DNA of 64,000 nt, taken from assembly GCA_028874215.1 (NCBI GenBank), contig JAPPLF010000068.1:68309-132308 (forward strand), written 5' to 3'. Positions 38,301 to 45,289 of the stretch are shown in pieces. Below the pieces are notes generated by a model. The model was not told the origin of the DNA. It worked only from the letters and a program-made list of their open reading frames with translations, and made no database searches. Numbering within the stretch: position 1 is the first letter of the stretch; each line of letters begins with the position of its first letter. Both the position numbers and the translations under genes were made by a program. The stretch comes from Acidobacteriota bacterium. Lineage in GTDB: Bacteria > Acidobacteriota > UBA6911 > RPQK01 > JAJDTT01.

Positions 38301-40789
38301 GCAGTCTCCACTGCGCGGCCGGTGAGATTGCTGACCATGGACAGGATGGGAGGTTGGATCGCCACGCCGTCAAGGGTCGTTTCCAGTGCGTCGAGGATCG
38401 GCTCCACCAAGGCGCTGTGGAACGCCTTGGCCGTGTTCAGGCGCCTGACCCGGACTCCCTCCGATTCAAGGCGCTCCGAGATGGCATCGATTGCCGTGAC
38501 CGTACCGCTGACCACCTGATGGGTCCCGTTGTCTGCGGAGATATTCAATTCGAGGGGGGAAGTCGTAGTCTGCAATGCTTCGACGGCTGCGGCCACTCGT
38601 GCCGGCGGTGCGAACACCGCTGCCATGGCGCCCTCTGCCATTTCCGACATCAATGCGCCCCGAGTGCAGGCGAACCGCATGCCGTCTTCCAGGCTGAAGA
38701 CTCCCGCCGCCTGCGCCGCCGCCAATTCCCCGATACTGTGTCCTACCACCACCGCGGGACGGACACCCAAACTCCACCACAGCCCGGTGAGCGCGCATTC
38801 CAGGGCGTACAGGGCCGGCTGCTCCCAAGCCGTGTCACCCAGCGTTCCGTCATCTCCACACCGGCCGAACATCGTGTCCAGGAGAGAGGCCTCCCTCTCC
38901 TCCCGGAATACCGCCTCGCACCGGTCCAGAATGGCCTGAACCACCGGTTCGGTCTCGTAGAGCGTCCGCCCCATGCCGGCCCACTGGCTCCCCTGTCCGG
39001 TGTAGGCGAACGCCACCCTGGCCGCTGCTTTCGACACCGAGTCTCCGACGGACCCCGCCAGAACAGTGAGCTGTTCCCGCAAGTCGCTGGCGTTGCGGAA
39101 GACGACTCCCGCTCGGCAATCGAAATGACTTCGCCCCACGCCCGCCGTCCACGCCATGTCCGAGAGCGTCGGTCCCGACGCGGCGCCTTCGGTGGACACG
39201 CCCGGCTGATCGTCGAGCCACGAAAGATACCGCTCCGCAAGTTCACCGAGCGCGGTATCGGACTTTCCCGAGAGGGGCAGGAAACGGGTGCGGCGGGGCG
39301 CGGCGCTCCCCGGTAACTGCAGGCCCGGCATGTTCCCCGGGAGCGAAACCGCCACCGGCTGGGCTGAGCCGGCACTCGTATGGCCGTTGGCGGAAACCCC
39401 GTCCGGCGCCTCGTACTCTTCCACCACGAGATGGGCGTTCGTCCCGGAGATTCCGAAGCAGTTCACCCCCGCGAGCCGCGGCTGTCCAGGACTTCGCGGC
39501 CAGTCCATCATCTCCGACGTCACCCGCAGCGGCAGACGATCCCAGTCGACGCTCGGGTTGGGATTGTGGAAATGCAGATGCTTCGGAATGACACCCCGGT
39601 TCACCACCAGTGCCGCCTTGATCAGTCCGGCGACTCCTGCAGCCGACTCCAGGTGGCCGATGTTGGTTTTTACGGAACCCATCAGAAGTGGCTGGTCGGT
39701 GTTGCGTCCCCTGCAGTAGACATCGGCCACGGCGTCGATCTCGATGGGATCGCCCACCGCCGTCCCGGTCCCGTGTGCCTCCAGGTATTCCACATCCGAT
39801 GCGGCGACCCCGGCCTGCGAGAGCGCCTCCTCCATGACCGTAACCAGCGCCGGTGTGTTCGGAACCGTCAGTCCCACACTGGCCCCGCCGTGGTTCACGG
39901 ACGCACCCCGGATCACCGCCCAGATCCGATCGCCGTCGGCCTTCGCCTCGCTCAGGCGTTTGAGGACCACGATCCCGCAGCCCTCACCCCGCACGTAACC
40001 GTCCGCCGAAGCATCGAAGGTCTTGCACTGGCCGGCAGGGGACAGCATCATCGCTTCGGCTCGGAGTTCGTAAATGCGACCGTTCAGGATGGCCTGCACA
40101 CCGCCGGCAATGGCCAGATCCGCCTTGCCGTGCTGCAGATCCGCCACCGCGTCGTGTATTGCCACCAGAGCCGACGCGCAGGCGGCGTCCACGGCCTTTG
40201 CCGGCCCCCTGAGGCCCAGTACGAAGGAGACCCGGCCGGCGGCACCGTTCAGGTTCGTTCCGCTGAGGGCGTACAGGCATCCGGCAGCCTCGGAGGGTTT
40301 GGCCGATTCCACGACCAGCATGCGGTATTCGTCGTTGCTGATCCCCGCGTAGACGCCGGTGCGGCTCCCTTTCAAACGGTGCGGATCGATCCCCGCGTCC
40401 TCGAGAGCCTGCCAGCTCACCTCCAGCATCATGCGCTGCTGTGGGTCCAGCAGTTGAGCCTCCACCGGGGATATCCGGAAAAACGAGTCGTCGAACCGGT
40501 CGATGTCGTCCACGAAGGCGCCGAAACGGCAGCCTTCGCTCTGCACCGCATCGTCGCCGAAGATCTGGCCCCAGCGCCCGACCCCCGAACCGGGGACCCC
40601 TTCGCTGACGGCATTCCCGCCGGCTTCAAGCAGGCGCCAGAAGTCCGACAGGTGCGCCGCGCCGGGAAACCTGCATGCCATTCCCACGATGGCGATGGGC
40701 TCTCCGGAACTCATGCCCGTTCGGTTTTCCGCAGCATGTTCGTCGAGTGGTCTTTCTGACGGTCCTAAATCGCCGTCATGTCCCATCAT
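32264..40789 (-). CDS. Reducing type I polyketide synthase with C-methyltransferase: KS-AT-DH-MT-ER-KR-ACP-KS(partial)
   Basis: This 2841-aa protein starts at an ATG behind GAGGGGAGAAC, 20 bp after grpE. Domains and key residues: KS1 about 30-450 (Cys204, His339, His379); AT about 555-860 (Ser685 in GHSIG; AFHS with His791, the pattern of malonyl-CoA-selective ATs); DH about 960-1240 (His995 in HxxxGxxxxP, Asp1168); C-methyltransferase about 1420-1630 (VIEVGAGTGSA); a structural KR half; ER about 1890-2200 (HAGAGGVGLAA); KR about 2220-2420 (TGGLGGIG; catalytic Tyr position is His in GQANHAAAN); ACP (Ser2537 in GMDSLM); KS2 from about 2590 (Cys2770). A missing G at 32288-32292 ends it early; with one base restored the protein would be 3463 aa. 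Such a set would make reduced, methyl-branched acyl chains. Confidence 0.93.
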   Translation of the reverse strand: MMGHDGDLGPSERPLDEHAAENRTGMSSGEPIAIVGMACRFPGAAHLSDFWRLLEAGGNAVSEGVPGSGVGRWGQIFGDDAVQSEGCRFGAFVDDIDRFDDSFFRISPVEAQLLDPQQRMMLEVSWQALEDAGIDPHRLKGSRTGVYAGISNDEYRMLVVESAKPSEAAGCLYALSGTNLNGAAGRVSFVLGLRGPAKAVDAACASALVAIHDAVADLQHGKADLAIAGGVQAILNGRIYELRAEAMMLSPAGQCKTFDASADGYVRGEGCGIVVLKRLSEAKADGDRIWAVIRGASVNHGGASVGLTVPNTPALVTVMEEALSQAGVAASDVEYLEAHGTGTAVGDPIEIDAVADVYCRGRNTDQPLLMGSVKTNIGHLESAAGVAGLIKAALVVNRGVIPKHLHFHNPNPSVDWDRLPLRVTSEMMDWPRSPGQPRLAGVNCFGISGTNAHLVVEEYEAPDGVSANGHTSAGSAQPVAVSLPGNMPGLQLPGSAAPRRTRFLPLSGKSDTALGELAERYLSWLDDQPGVSTEGAASGPTLSDMAWTAGVGRSHFDCRAGVVFRNASDLREQLTVLAGSVGDSVSKAAARVAFAYTGQGSQWAGMGRTLYETEPVVQAILDRCEAVFREEREASLLDTMFGRCGDDGTLGDTAWEQPALYALECALTGLWWSLGVRPAVVVGHSIGELAAAQAAGVFSLEDGMRFACTRGALMSEMAEGAMAAVFAPPARVAAAVEALQTTTSPLELNISADNGTHQVVSGTVTAIDAISERLESEGVRVRRLNTAKAFHSALVEPILDALETTLDGVAIQPPILSMVSNLTGRAVETARLLDGSYWRRHARQPVAFARGVRTLAGLGVDLVIEIGPRSILAPMVLSAWPESAGTTAPGVVSSLRPPSGNAPGAASGGFVNAVAEAYEAGLPIRFEGLFAGESRRRISLPGYPFQRTRHWLEAPKRRSRTTGHPLLGIRHESARGETTFETEIFPSDPAWLDDHRVFGRIVAPGALYGAMAVSASLAEGRGPVILEEMQLHNALVLPEEGSENGTGEPGRTLQVVLSAAEGASSRGVRIYSKGSEGEWTVHVEGRMSPGASTPETGRRIDLEGLKARLLPSDVAAYYRARAGTGVDLGPCFRTLRRLWSRAGEALGEVSFPEGLGRNGLDVHPLVLDGCFQVVGAARNLTGPYGSVTYLPFGWERLWLTTGKLPDRVFCHVRMSEASREADAAAGEPPEVLSGELRLYDPNGVLLGGLSGYTVKRATRAALLSAVEGVKELLYEIVWRERALPPGLLSADFFPGPTSVKGASQMFSDYLTDAGVDPDDRDALLTDLERWSRSYALLTLDKLGWRRTVGAVVVPDDLRKQLNVIGEHKKLFRRMLEMLAQSGVLAEEGDRFVVLVGSGDPWPEGMPPDPEGHDTAMAGRFPHGLIEVGLFRRSGDALADVLRGQLDPLTLLFSSGDPTPADLYLKAPVARAANRMLKEAIQALVAALPDGRRLRVIEVGAGTGSATASVLPELPEGRFDYMYTDISAGFFAEAEERFGDAGGCIEYRPLDIEKDPVDQGFDAHGYDVLLASNVLHATRHLEETLGHCRQLLAPSGQLIALENLSGLGWMDLTFGQLDGWWRFADDYRPHHALASPAVWRRALGDAGFEEVEVLGVDESDATRTPDKGVIVARGPAVATEPRGVWVLGADRGGAAAKLATDLAARNQTVLLVDSESSGNGWPGTPGPGVFETALDMGRRESWSSLIDSLPRDVPFNGMVHLAALDGHGAEATPEEIAADVRHAGASALAMVQGAGDSDLTPVKGMWFLTRGAQVLERELGGELAGAALWGFGKGVAREAAHLQPRMIDLDPGERAAEPDLVNELMYPDPENHIAYRWGRRQIARLVRAESEAERLALPQEPGWVLAPDTSGVFDQPYVQPLPEHSLEPREVRISVEAAGLNFWDVFRSLGFIEEGRLGREMCGYVLDVGSEVSTVSAGDHVVGLGFGAFAPEMVTHEELVAPAPAGFSVTGLATVPSAFVSAALSFELSGLKAGERVLIHAGAGGVGLAAIQWVQAAGAEVFATASARKQAYLKSLGVEHVFDSRQTAFGKEILEATGGSGVDVVLNSLTGEGFIDASLSCLRHGGRFVEMARRDILSEDEMAAVRPDVPYSILELDVLKKTDPAWVGRVLRRVMERLGAGELKPIVHSRWPLAEAGAALSFMRSARHLGKIVVTTPPLMGNRLRRDRTYLVTGGLGGIGCAVAGWLADRGAGAIVLNGRRAPEADAEEAIRALRERGATVHVELADVTDGNAVDAMLARVDQELPPLGGVIHSVGVLSDGALTNQTWERFETVLWPKILGAWHLHRATVDRDLDMFVLYSSRVGVMGNPGQANHAAANAFLDQLAGHRRALGLPGQAIAWGAWSEIGEAAEQRERIDRQRSALGGRWFTPQQGLRAFDRLVRQDVTHSVVMSMDWSVFEEAVEDRPPLLEDLLSTTADAGGDASGSTRNVLSRLRESPVVEREEVLVAFLQAEVQSVLRLPSEPAPTVGFFDLGMDSLMAVELRNRLNRAFAEEYTASNTIVFDYPDIATLARHLAEELAQVEGEPVPEPQPGPEQRPAYQAEGDAIAIVGVACRFPGAPDHEAFWRQLEAGADAVTDRRPGSDNWSDLAGDLPPEYAAYCRGGFVEEIETFDARFFRVAPIEARMMDPRQRMLLETSWQALEDAGIDPASLRGSRTGVYAGIATSEYRDLMAKNDYGVSYLGNAASMTVGRVAFHLGLEGPTIPVELNCASSLVAVHHAVASLRQDEVDLALVGGVSAILSPEITRAMADMGMLSKAGRCNVFDASADGFVRGKAAEWSS

Positions 40790-40809
40790 GTTCTCCCCTC
40801 TGGCGCAGA

Positions 40810-41397
40810 CTATGACTCTTCAGGCGGCGGCATGGCCACCTTGACCTGGGCCGCCCTCAGGAGCTTGTCCCGGATGAGATAACCGGGCCGGTATTCCTCG
40901 AGCACGGTGCCTTCCTCATGGTCCCGGGTGAACTCCCGCAGCACCGCCTCGTGGACCCTGGGGTCGAACTGGCTGCCGACTCCGGGAGCGGTCGTCACCT
41001 GGAACTTCTCCAACAAGGCCTTCATCTGCTCGGCGAACAGCCGGTAGCCCTCCAGGTACGGCGTGAAGGCAGGGTCCGGATCGGCCGCCGACAGGATTTC
41101 CAATCCCTTGGCACAGGCGTCCAGTATGGGAAGCAGCTCCAACACCAGGTCGGACTGTCCCTGAACCCGCGCTTCGAACCGGTTCTTCTCCGTCCGCTTG
41201 CGGTAGTTGTCGAACTCAGCCTGTTTCCGGAGCAGCAGATCGTAGTATTCGTCGCGTTGCCGGGCGAGGTCCTCGAGAGCCTCTTCGTAGACCGACTCGG
41301 CGGTCTCGTCCGAAGTGGAGTCCTCCGGCGGCAATTCCCGGTCTTCTTCGTCCCGGGAGTCTTCAATCTGATTCTGGATGTCTTCCGGTCGTTCCAT
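40810..41397 (-). CDS. grpE: Nucleotide exchange factor GrpE
   Basis: This protein of about 195 aa promotes ADP release from DnaK. An acidic N terminus leads to the long coiled coil (LARQRDEYYDLLLRKQAEFDNYRKRTEKNR). The C-terminal beta domain has the family signature VGSQFDPRVHEAVLRE and GYLIRDKLLRAAQVKVA. I use the ATG at 41397, which is 9 bp after AAGAG; starts at 41403 and 41406 also exist. It follows hrcA as usual, but the next gene is the polyketide synthase instead of dnaK. Confidence 0.95.
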   Translation of the reverse strand: MERPEDIQNQIEDSRDEEDRELPPEDSTSDETAESVYEEALEDLARQRDEYYDLLLRKQAEFDNYRKRTEKNRFEARVQGQSDLVLELLPILDACAKGLEILSAADPDPAFTPYLEGYRLFAEQMKALLEKFQVTTAPGVGSQFDPRVHEAVLREFTRDHEEGTVLEEYRPGYLIRDKLLRAAQVKVAMPPPEES

Positions 41398-41541
41398 GGT
41401 CATCAACTCTTCGTCGTCGTTTAGATGGCGCCGATCGTAACCGCCAACCGTTGCAATTCAGGGGTGATCGTATCTGGTTGGCGGCGGTCCGAAAACGGCT
41501 CCGCTGCTCAGGGCGCAGGTTGATGGGTTGACGGAGGCGGC

Positions 41542-42606
41542 TCAGGCCCCGCTCAAGATCTGACCGAAGAGCCGGGCCACATAGCCGACCAAGCTGATCC
41601 CCCTGTCGTACTTCATCCGCCTGGGGCCGAGAATCCCCAAGCTGCCCGCCACTCGTTCCCGGTAGAGATAGGGTGAGGAAATCATGGCCCAACCCCGCAT
41701 CTCGGGGATATGGCGATCCAGATCCAGCGTCACACTTGGAGCGGGTTGGTCCGCATCAAGGCGCTCGATGAGAACCTCGGCCAATCGGCTCTTTTTCTCC
41801 ATGGTTCTGAACAGGCCGGCCGCCCGATCCTGATCGTTCAACTCCGGTTGTCGAAGCAGCCGCGAGGTCCCGCCGAAATAGACTTGGGAATCACTCCCCG
41901 GGTTACGCCTCGACCTGACCAGACTGGCCGTCCCCAGGCGGATGGCGTCGTTGCGGGGACGGCTGTCCTGCGCGGTACGGGACTCGAGTCTCCGCAGTTC
42001 GCGGCGGATCTGGGAAAGGGTCTGTCCCTCGAATTGGTCTTGGAGGCAGAGGCCGGCGCGGTCCAGGTCCTCCTGGCTCAGGCGGCGGCCGGTCGCGATC
42101 AGACGGCTCTGAACCAACCCCGCTCGAGTCACGAGTATGGCCAAAATCCGGCGGGACGAGATCCTGACAAACTCGATCCGTTTCAGGACCGACACCGACT
42201 GAGGCGGGGCCATGACGAACCCCAGATTGTTGGAAAGCCGGGAAAGAATCTGGGACGTCTGGATCATGAGATCGCCGGGGTCCGTCTCCTGCTCCAGCAT
42301 CTCCCGGATGCGGGCCACCTGGCGGTTGGGCAGGTCCGGAATCCGCTCCAAGCCATCGACATGGAACTGGATCGCTTTGCTCGTGGGGACCCTTCCCGCG
42401 GACGTGTGCGGTTGATTCAGGAATCCTGCCTGCTCCAGCCGGGCCATCAGAGCTCGAATGGTAGCGGGACTGATCCCCTCCTGATGGAGAGACGCCAACC
42501 TCTTGGAGCCGACCGGAAGGCCGGTTCGAATGTACTCGAGGACCAGCAGCTGAAGCAGTTGGTGAGCGCGTTGAGTGAGTTCCGCGGAAGGCTTACTCTT
42601 CGTCAT
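41542..42606 (-). CDS. hrcA: Heat-inducible transcription repressor HrcA
   Basis: This 354-aa repressor has an N-terminal winged helix (RAHQLLQLLVLEYIRTGLPVGS, then GISPATIRALMARLEQAGFL and HTSAGRVPTSKA). A GAF-like middle domain and a C-terminal region ending in SLGILGPRRMKYDRGISLVGYVARLF follow. The last segment is the HrcA hallmark. HrcA normally binds CIRCE inverted repeats (TTAGCACTC-N9-GAGTGCTAA). I find no CIRCE in the short gap upstream of this gene or before lipM, so the operator may lie elsewhere or be diverged. It should control grpE and, by position, the polyketide synthase. Confidence 0.94.
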   Translation of the reverse strand: MTKSKPSAELTQRAHQLLQLLVLEYIRTGLPVGSKRLASLHQEGISPATIRALMARLEQAGFLNQPHTSAGRVPTSKAIQFHVDGLERIPDLPNRQVARIREMLEQETDPGDLMIQTSQILSRLSNNLGFVMAPPQSVSVLKRIEFVRISSRRILAILVTRAGLVQSRLIATGRRLSQEDLDRAGLCLQDQFEGQTLSQIRRELRRLESRTAQDSRPRNDAIRLGTASLVRSRRNPGSDSQVYFGGTSRLLRQPELNDQDRAAGLFRTMEKKSRLAEVLIERLDADQPAPSVTLDLDRHIPEMRGWAMISSPYLYRERVAGSLGILGPRRMKYDRGISLVGYVARLFGQILSGA

Positions 42607-42642
42607 CACGAGCCGGCAAATCTGTCGCGAATCGCCGGGATT

Positions 42643-43527
42643 TTATAGCACAACGGCTTGGCCGGAGGCAATGCCCAGAGACCACTCCCGGGAGTCGTCG
42701 ATCGTCTCTTGGAAGCGGATGCCGAACACCTTCTGAAAGCCCCGAATCAGCGCTTGGGACAGATCGTCGAAGGAGACCGGCCGGCCGGCGGCTTCCGACA
42801 CGCCGATGGTCTTCGACCTGAGAAACTCCGCGTCGACTCCCAGGGCGGCGGCCATGAGATCGTAGTGAATCACCAAGGGAATCGAACCATGCTGCAGAAA
42901 GCTGCGCTTCGTCTTCTTCTGGGCGCTCCCCACCATCTTTCTGGCGCCATGGACGAGCTCATGCCGTGAAGGCGCCACGAAACAGGGCTTCTGGGCCCGT
43001 GACAGGTCCCTGTCCAGGAGTGAGTCTCCCGGCGCCGCAGCGGGGTGGATTCCCAGCCGGGACAACCCGGTCCGCAACGCCGACGAAATCCTGCCGTGGA
43101 TCCTCCGGACGCTCCGCAGCGGAAAATGACGTCTGTCGTTGGAGGTCACCATGTAGGTGAGTTCGTCGTGGTGGAACACGGCGCGGCCGCCGGTGGGACG
43201 ACGGACCCAGGGGATGCCGTGGGCTTGGCAATAATCCTTGGCGAAGGCCAGCTCGGGTGTCTGATGACAACCCAGCGAGACGGTCGGTTCCCTCCAGCCG
43301 TAGAAACGGACCAGCGTCACGGGGCGGCGGCTGCGCTCGGTGAAGTGCTGCAGCCGCCGGTCGATCCGCATGTTGGAAGCGCCGTCCAGCGACGGACTCA
43401 CCACGCAGAACCAATTTTGGGAGGCCACGATGTCAGTCGGGGTCAATGGGACGAGCCCTTGGCCGCGCCGCAGGCCGGTCCGGGGAGGATCCAACGGCGG
43501 GTGGATCCTCCCCGGATGGCCGGGCAT
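42643..43527 (-). CDS. lipM: Octanoyl/lipoyl transferase (LipM/LplA family)
   Basis: This protein of up to 294 aa belongs to the biotin/lipoate protein ligase family. RRPTGGRAVFHHDELTYMV is the lipoate-binding segment. CFVAPSRHELVHGARKMVGSAQ holds Cys182, placed like the nucleophile of LipM octanoyltransferases, and the conserved Lys of the GSAQ motif region. It should move octanoyl groups from ACP to lipoyl domains. The start is uncertain: no ribosome-binding site is clear and the first 30 residues are not conserved. It lies 15 bp after htrA and before hrcA. LplA-type ligase activity cannot be excluded. Confidence 0.82.
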   Translation of the reverse strand: MPGHPGRIHPPLDPPRTGLRRGQGLVPLTPTDIVASQNWFCVVSPSLDGASNMRIDRRLQHFTERSRRPVTLVRFYGWREPTVSLGCHQTPELAFAKDYCQAHGIPWVRRPTGGRAVFHHDELTYMVTSNDRRHFPLRSVRRIHGRISSALRTGLSRLGIHPAAAPGDSLLDRDLSRAQKPCFVAPSRHELVHGARKMVGSAQKKTKRSFLQHGSIPLVIHYDLMAAALGVDAEFLRSKTIGVSEAAGRPVSFDDLSQALIRGFQKVFGIRFQETIDDSREWSLGIASGQAVVL

Positions 43528-43542
43528 GGATGGAGGCCGTCC

Positions 43543-45174
43543 TCAGGGCTTGCGAAACGAGACGTAACGCACGGATGGTTTTCGGTTCTGATTGATGCTG
43601 ATGACACGGAGGATGATGGCTTCGTCGGCCCCGATTTCGTCGATGGTCTCCTTGAACTCCCGATCGGTCTGCACCGCTTCTCCGTTCACGTGGGTGATGA
43701 TGTCGAAACGCCTCAGGCCTGCCTCGTCACCGAGACTGCCGGGCCAGATTTCGGTGATGAAGACTCCACCCTCCTCGTCCAGGCCCAGTTGGTCGGAATC
43801 ACGGGGATTCAACGTCCGCCACCGCAGTCCGATCTCTTTGCGCCGTTTTTCCTGGTCCTCCTCCTCTTCGAAGGAAAGTCCTCCGGCCTCCGACCGTTCC
43901 TGAGCCTCCATGGTGCGTTCCGCCAGCATCACCGTGAAGTTCTTCACTTCACCCCGGCGAACCACGACCACGGGAAGCGCGTCGCCGGGGGGAGTGTTGG
44001 CCACGGTCACACGCAGGTCGAAGTTGTTTTCCACCTCCTGGTCTCCCAGCCTCACGATGATGTCCTCTTCCCGGATACCTGCGTCGTATGCCGGTCCGGT
44101 CTGGTTCGGCTCGCCTCTCTCATCCACCAATTGCGTGACCAGCACGCCGTCACCGTCCTTGATTCCCTCCGGATCCTCGCCGGACACTCCGAAATACTCG
44201 GCCATCTCCGGGTTCAAGGGCCGGTCGTTCATGGAGATCCCCATCCAGCCCCGTTCGATCTTCCCCTTGCTCACGAGCTGGTTGTAGGAGTTGACGAAGA
44301 CTGTGGACGGGATGGCGAACCCGACCCCCTGCGATCCGCGGGAACCGGAGACGATGAGCGTGTTGATTCCCACCACCTCACCCGACATGTTCACCAGCGG
44401 GCCGCCGCTGTTGCCCGGATTGATGGCGGCGTCAGTCTGAATGAAGTCCCCGAACGCCGTTGCCATGACCGGACCGCCGATGACTCGCGCCGTCGCCGAG
44501 ACGATCCCCGCGGTGATGGTCTTGCCCACGCCGAAAGGATTGCCGATGGCCAGCACCCACTCGCCGATCCGAAGGTCGGTGGCATCGCCTACCGGGACGA
44601 AGGGCAGAGGTTCCGGAGCCTCGATCTTGATCACCGCAAGGTCCGACTCGTGATCGACGCCCACGACCTCGGCAGTGTGGGTCTCCCCCGTATGGAGGGT
44701 CACGGAGATCTTGTCGGCTACCCGCCGCCCACCTGTCTCCTGGACCGGCGCGATCACATGGTGGTTGGAGAGGATGTATCCCTGGCTGTCGACGATCACC
44801 CCCGACCCCAGGCTGGTCCGCCGGGCCGGTCCCCGGGGCATACGGTTCCAGAACTCGTCTCCGAAGAATTCCCGCAACTCCCTCTGGCGCCGCTCCATGT
44901 TGACGATGGAGGTGGTGTTGATGTTGACCACCGCCGCCTCCACCGACTCGGCCACCCGGGTGAAACCGTCCGTCAAACTGCCGGCGTTGGCCGCGGCAAG
45001 CGGTTTTCCCCGTCCCTCAGGAGTCTTCAGCCGGGACTGCGACTCTTTCTCCGTGCTGGAGACACCGTCGAGAACGAGCACGGTTCCGATGGCGATGCCC
45101 ACGACCAAAGCGGCCAGGAGGGCGAGAAATCCGACACCGGTCCGGTATCGAAAAAGGGTGTTTCGCAAGGTCAT
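43543..45174 (-). CDS. degP: HtrA/DegP-family periplasmic serine protease
   Basis: This 543-aa protein has an N-terminal membrane anchor or signal (GVGFLALLAALVVGIAIGTVLVL). The trypsin-like domain has the full triad His139 (SNHHVI), Asp178 (ESDLAV) and Ser256 (NPGNSGGPL). Two PDZ domains follow (about 300-400 and 445-535). It degrades or refolds misfolded envelope proteins. The ATG has GGAGG 9 bp upstream. A candidate extracytoplasmic-function sigma promoter lies just upstream, consistent with envelope-stress control. The second PDZ contains an acidic, Glu-rich insert before it (about 425-440). Confidence 0.94.
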   Translation of the reverse strand: MTLRNTLFRYRTGVGFLALLAALVVGIAIGTVLVLDGVSSTEKESQSRLKTPEGRGKPLAAANAGSLTDGFTRVAESVEAAVVNINTTSIVNMERRQRELREFFGDEFWNRMPRGPARRTSLGSGVIVDSQGYILSNHHVIAPVQETGGRRVADKISVTLHTGETHTAEVVGVDHESDLAVIKIEAPEPLPFVPVGDATDLRIGEWVLAIGNPFGVGKTITAGIVSATARVIGGPVMATAFGDFIQTDAAINPGNSGGPLVNMSGEVVGINTLIVSGSRGSQGVGFAIPSTVFVNSYNQLVSKGKIERGWMGISMNDRPLNPEMAEYFGVSGEDPEGIKDGDGVLVTQLVDERGEPNQTGPAYDAGIREEDIIVRLGDQEVENNFDLRVTVANTPPGDALPVVVVRRGEVKNFTVMLAERTMEAQERSEAGGLSFEEEEDQEKRRKEIGLRWRTLNPRDSDQLGLDEEGGVFITEIWPGSLGDEAGLRRFDIITHVNGEAVQTDREFKETIDEIGADEAIILRVISINQNRKPSVRYVSFRKP

Positions 45175-45232
45175 GCTTCTATTCCTCCGCTCGAATTCGA
45201 ATCGCGATCGACTGTCTCTTCTTTCGTAAGGT

Positions 45233-45259
45233 TATACGCTGGCTCTCCGGCCGGGGTTC
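45233..45259 (-). promoter_or_regulatory. Candidate ECF-sigma promoter of degP
   Basis: On the minus strand GAACC (45259-45255), 16 bp and CGTATA (45238-45233) match the general ECF pattern (GAAC ... CGT). TATAAC also gives a weak sigma-70 -10. The transcript would start near 45226. HtrA genes are often under such envelope-stress sigma factors. Confidence 0.35.
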
Positions 45260-45289
45260 ACATTCTGACGGCGATACTCCCGCCCCCGG

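Noticed and set aside
42607..42660. CIRCE operator for HrcA
   Set aside because: No TTAGCACTC-N9-GAGTGCTAA or close variant here or in the nearby gaps.
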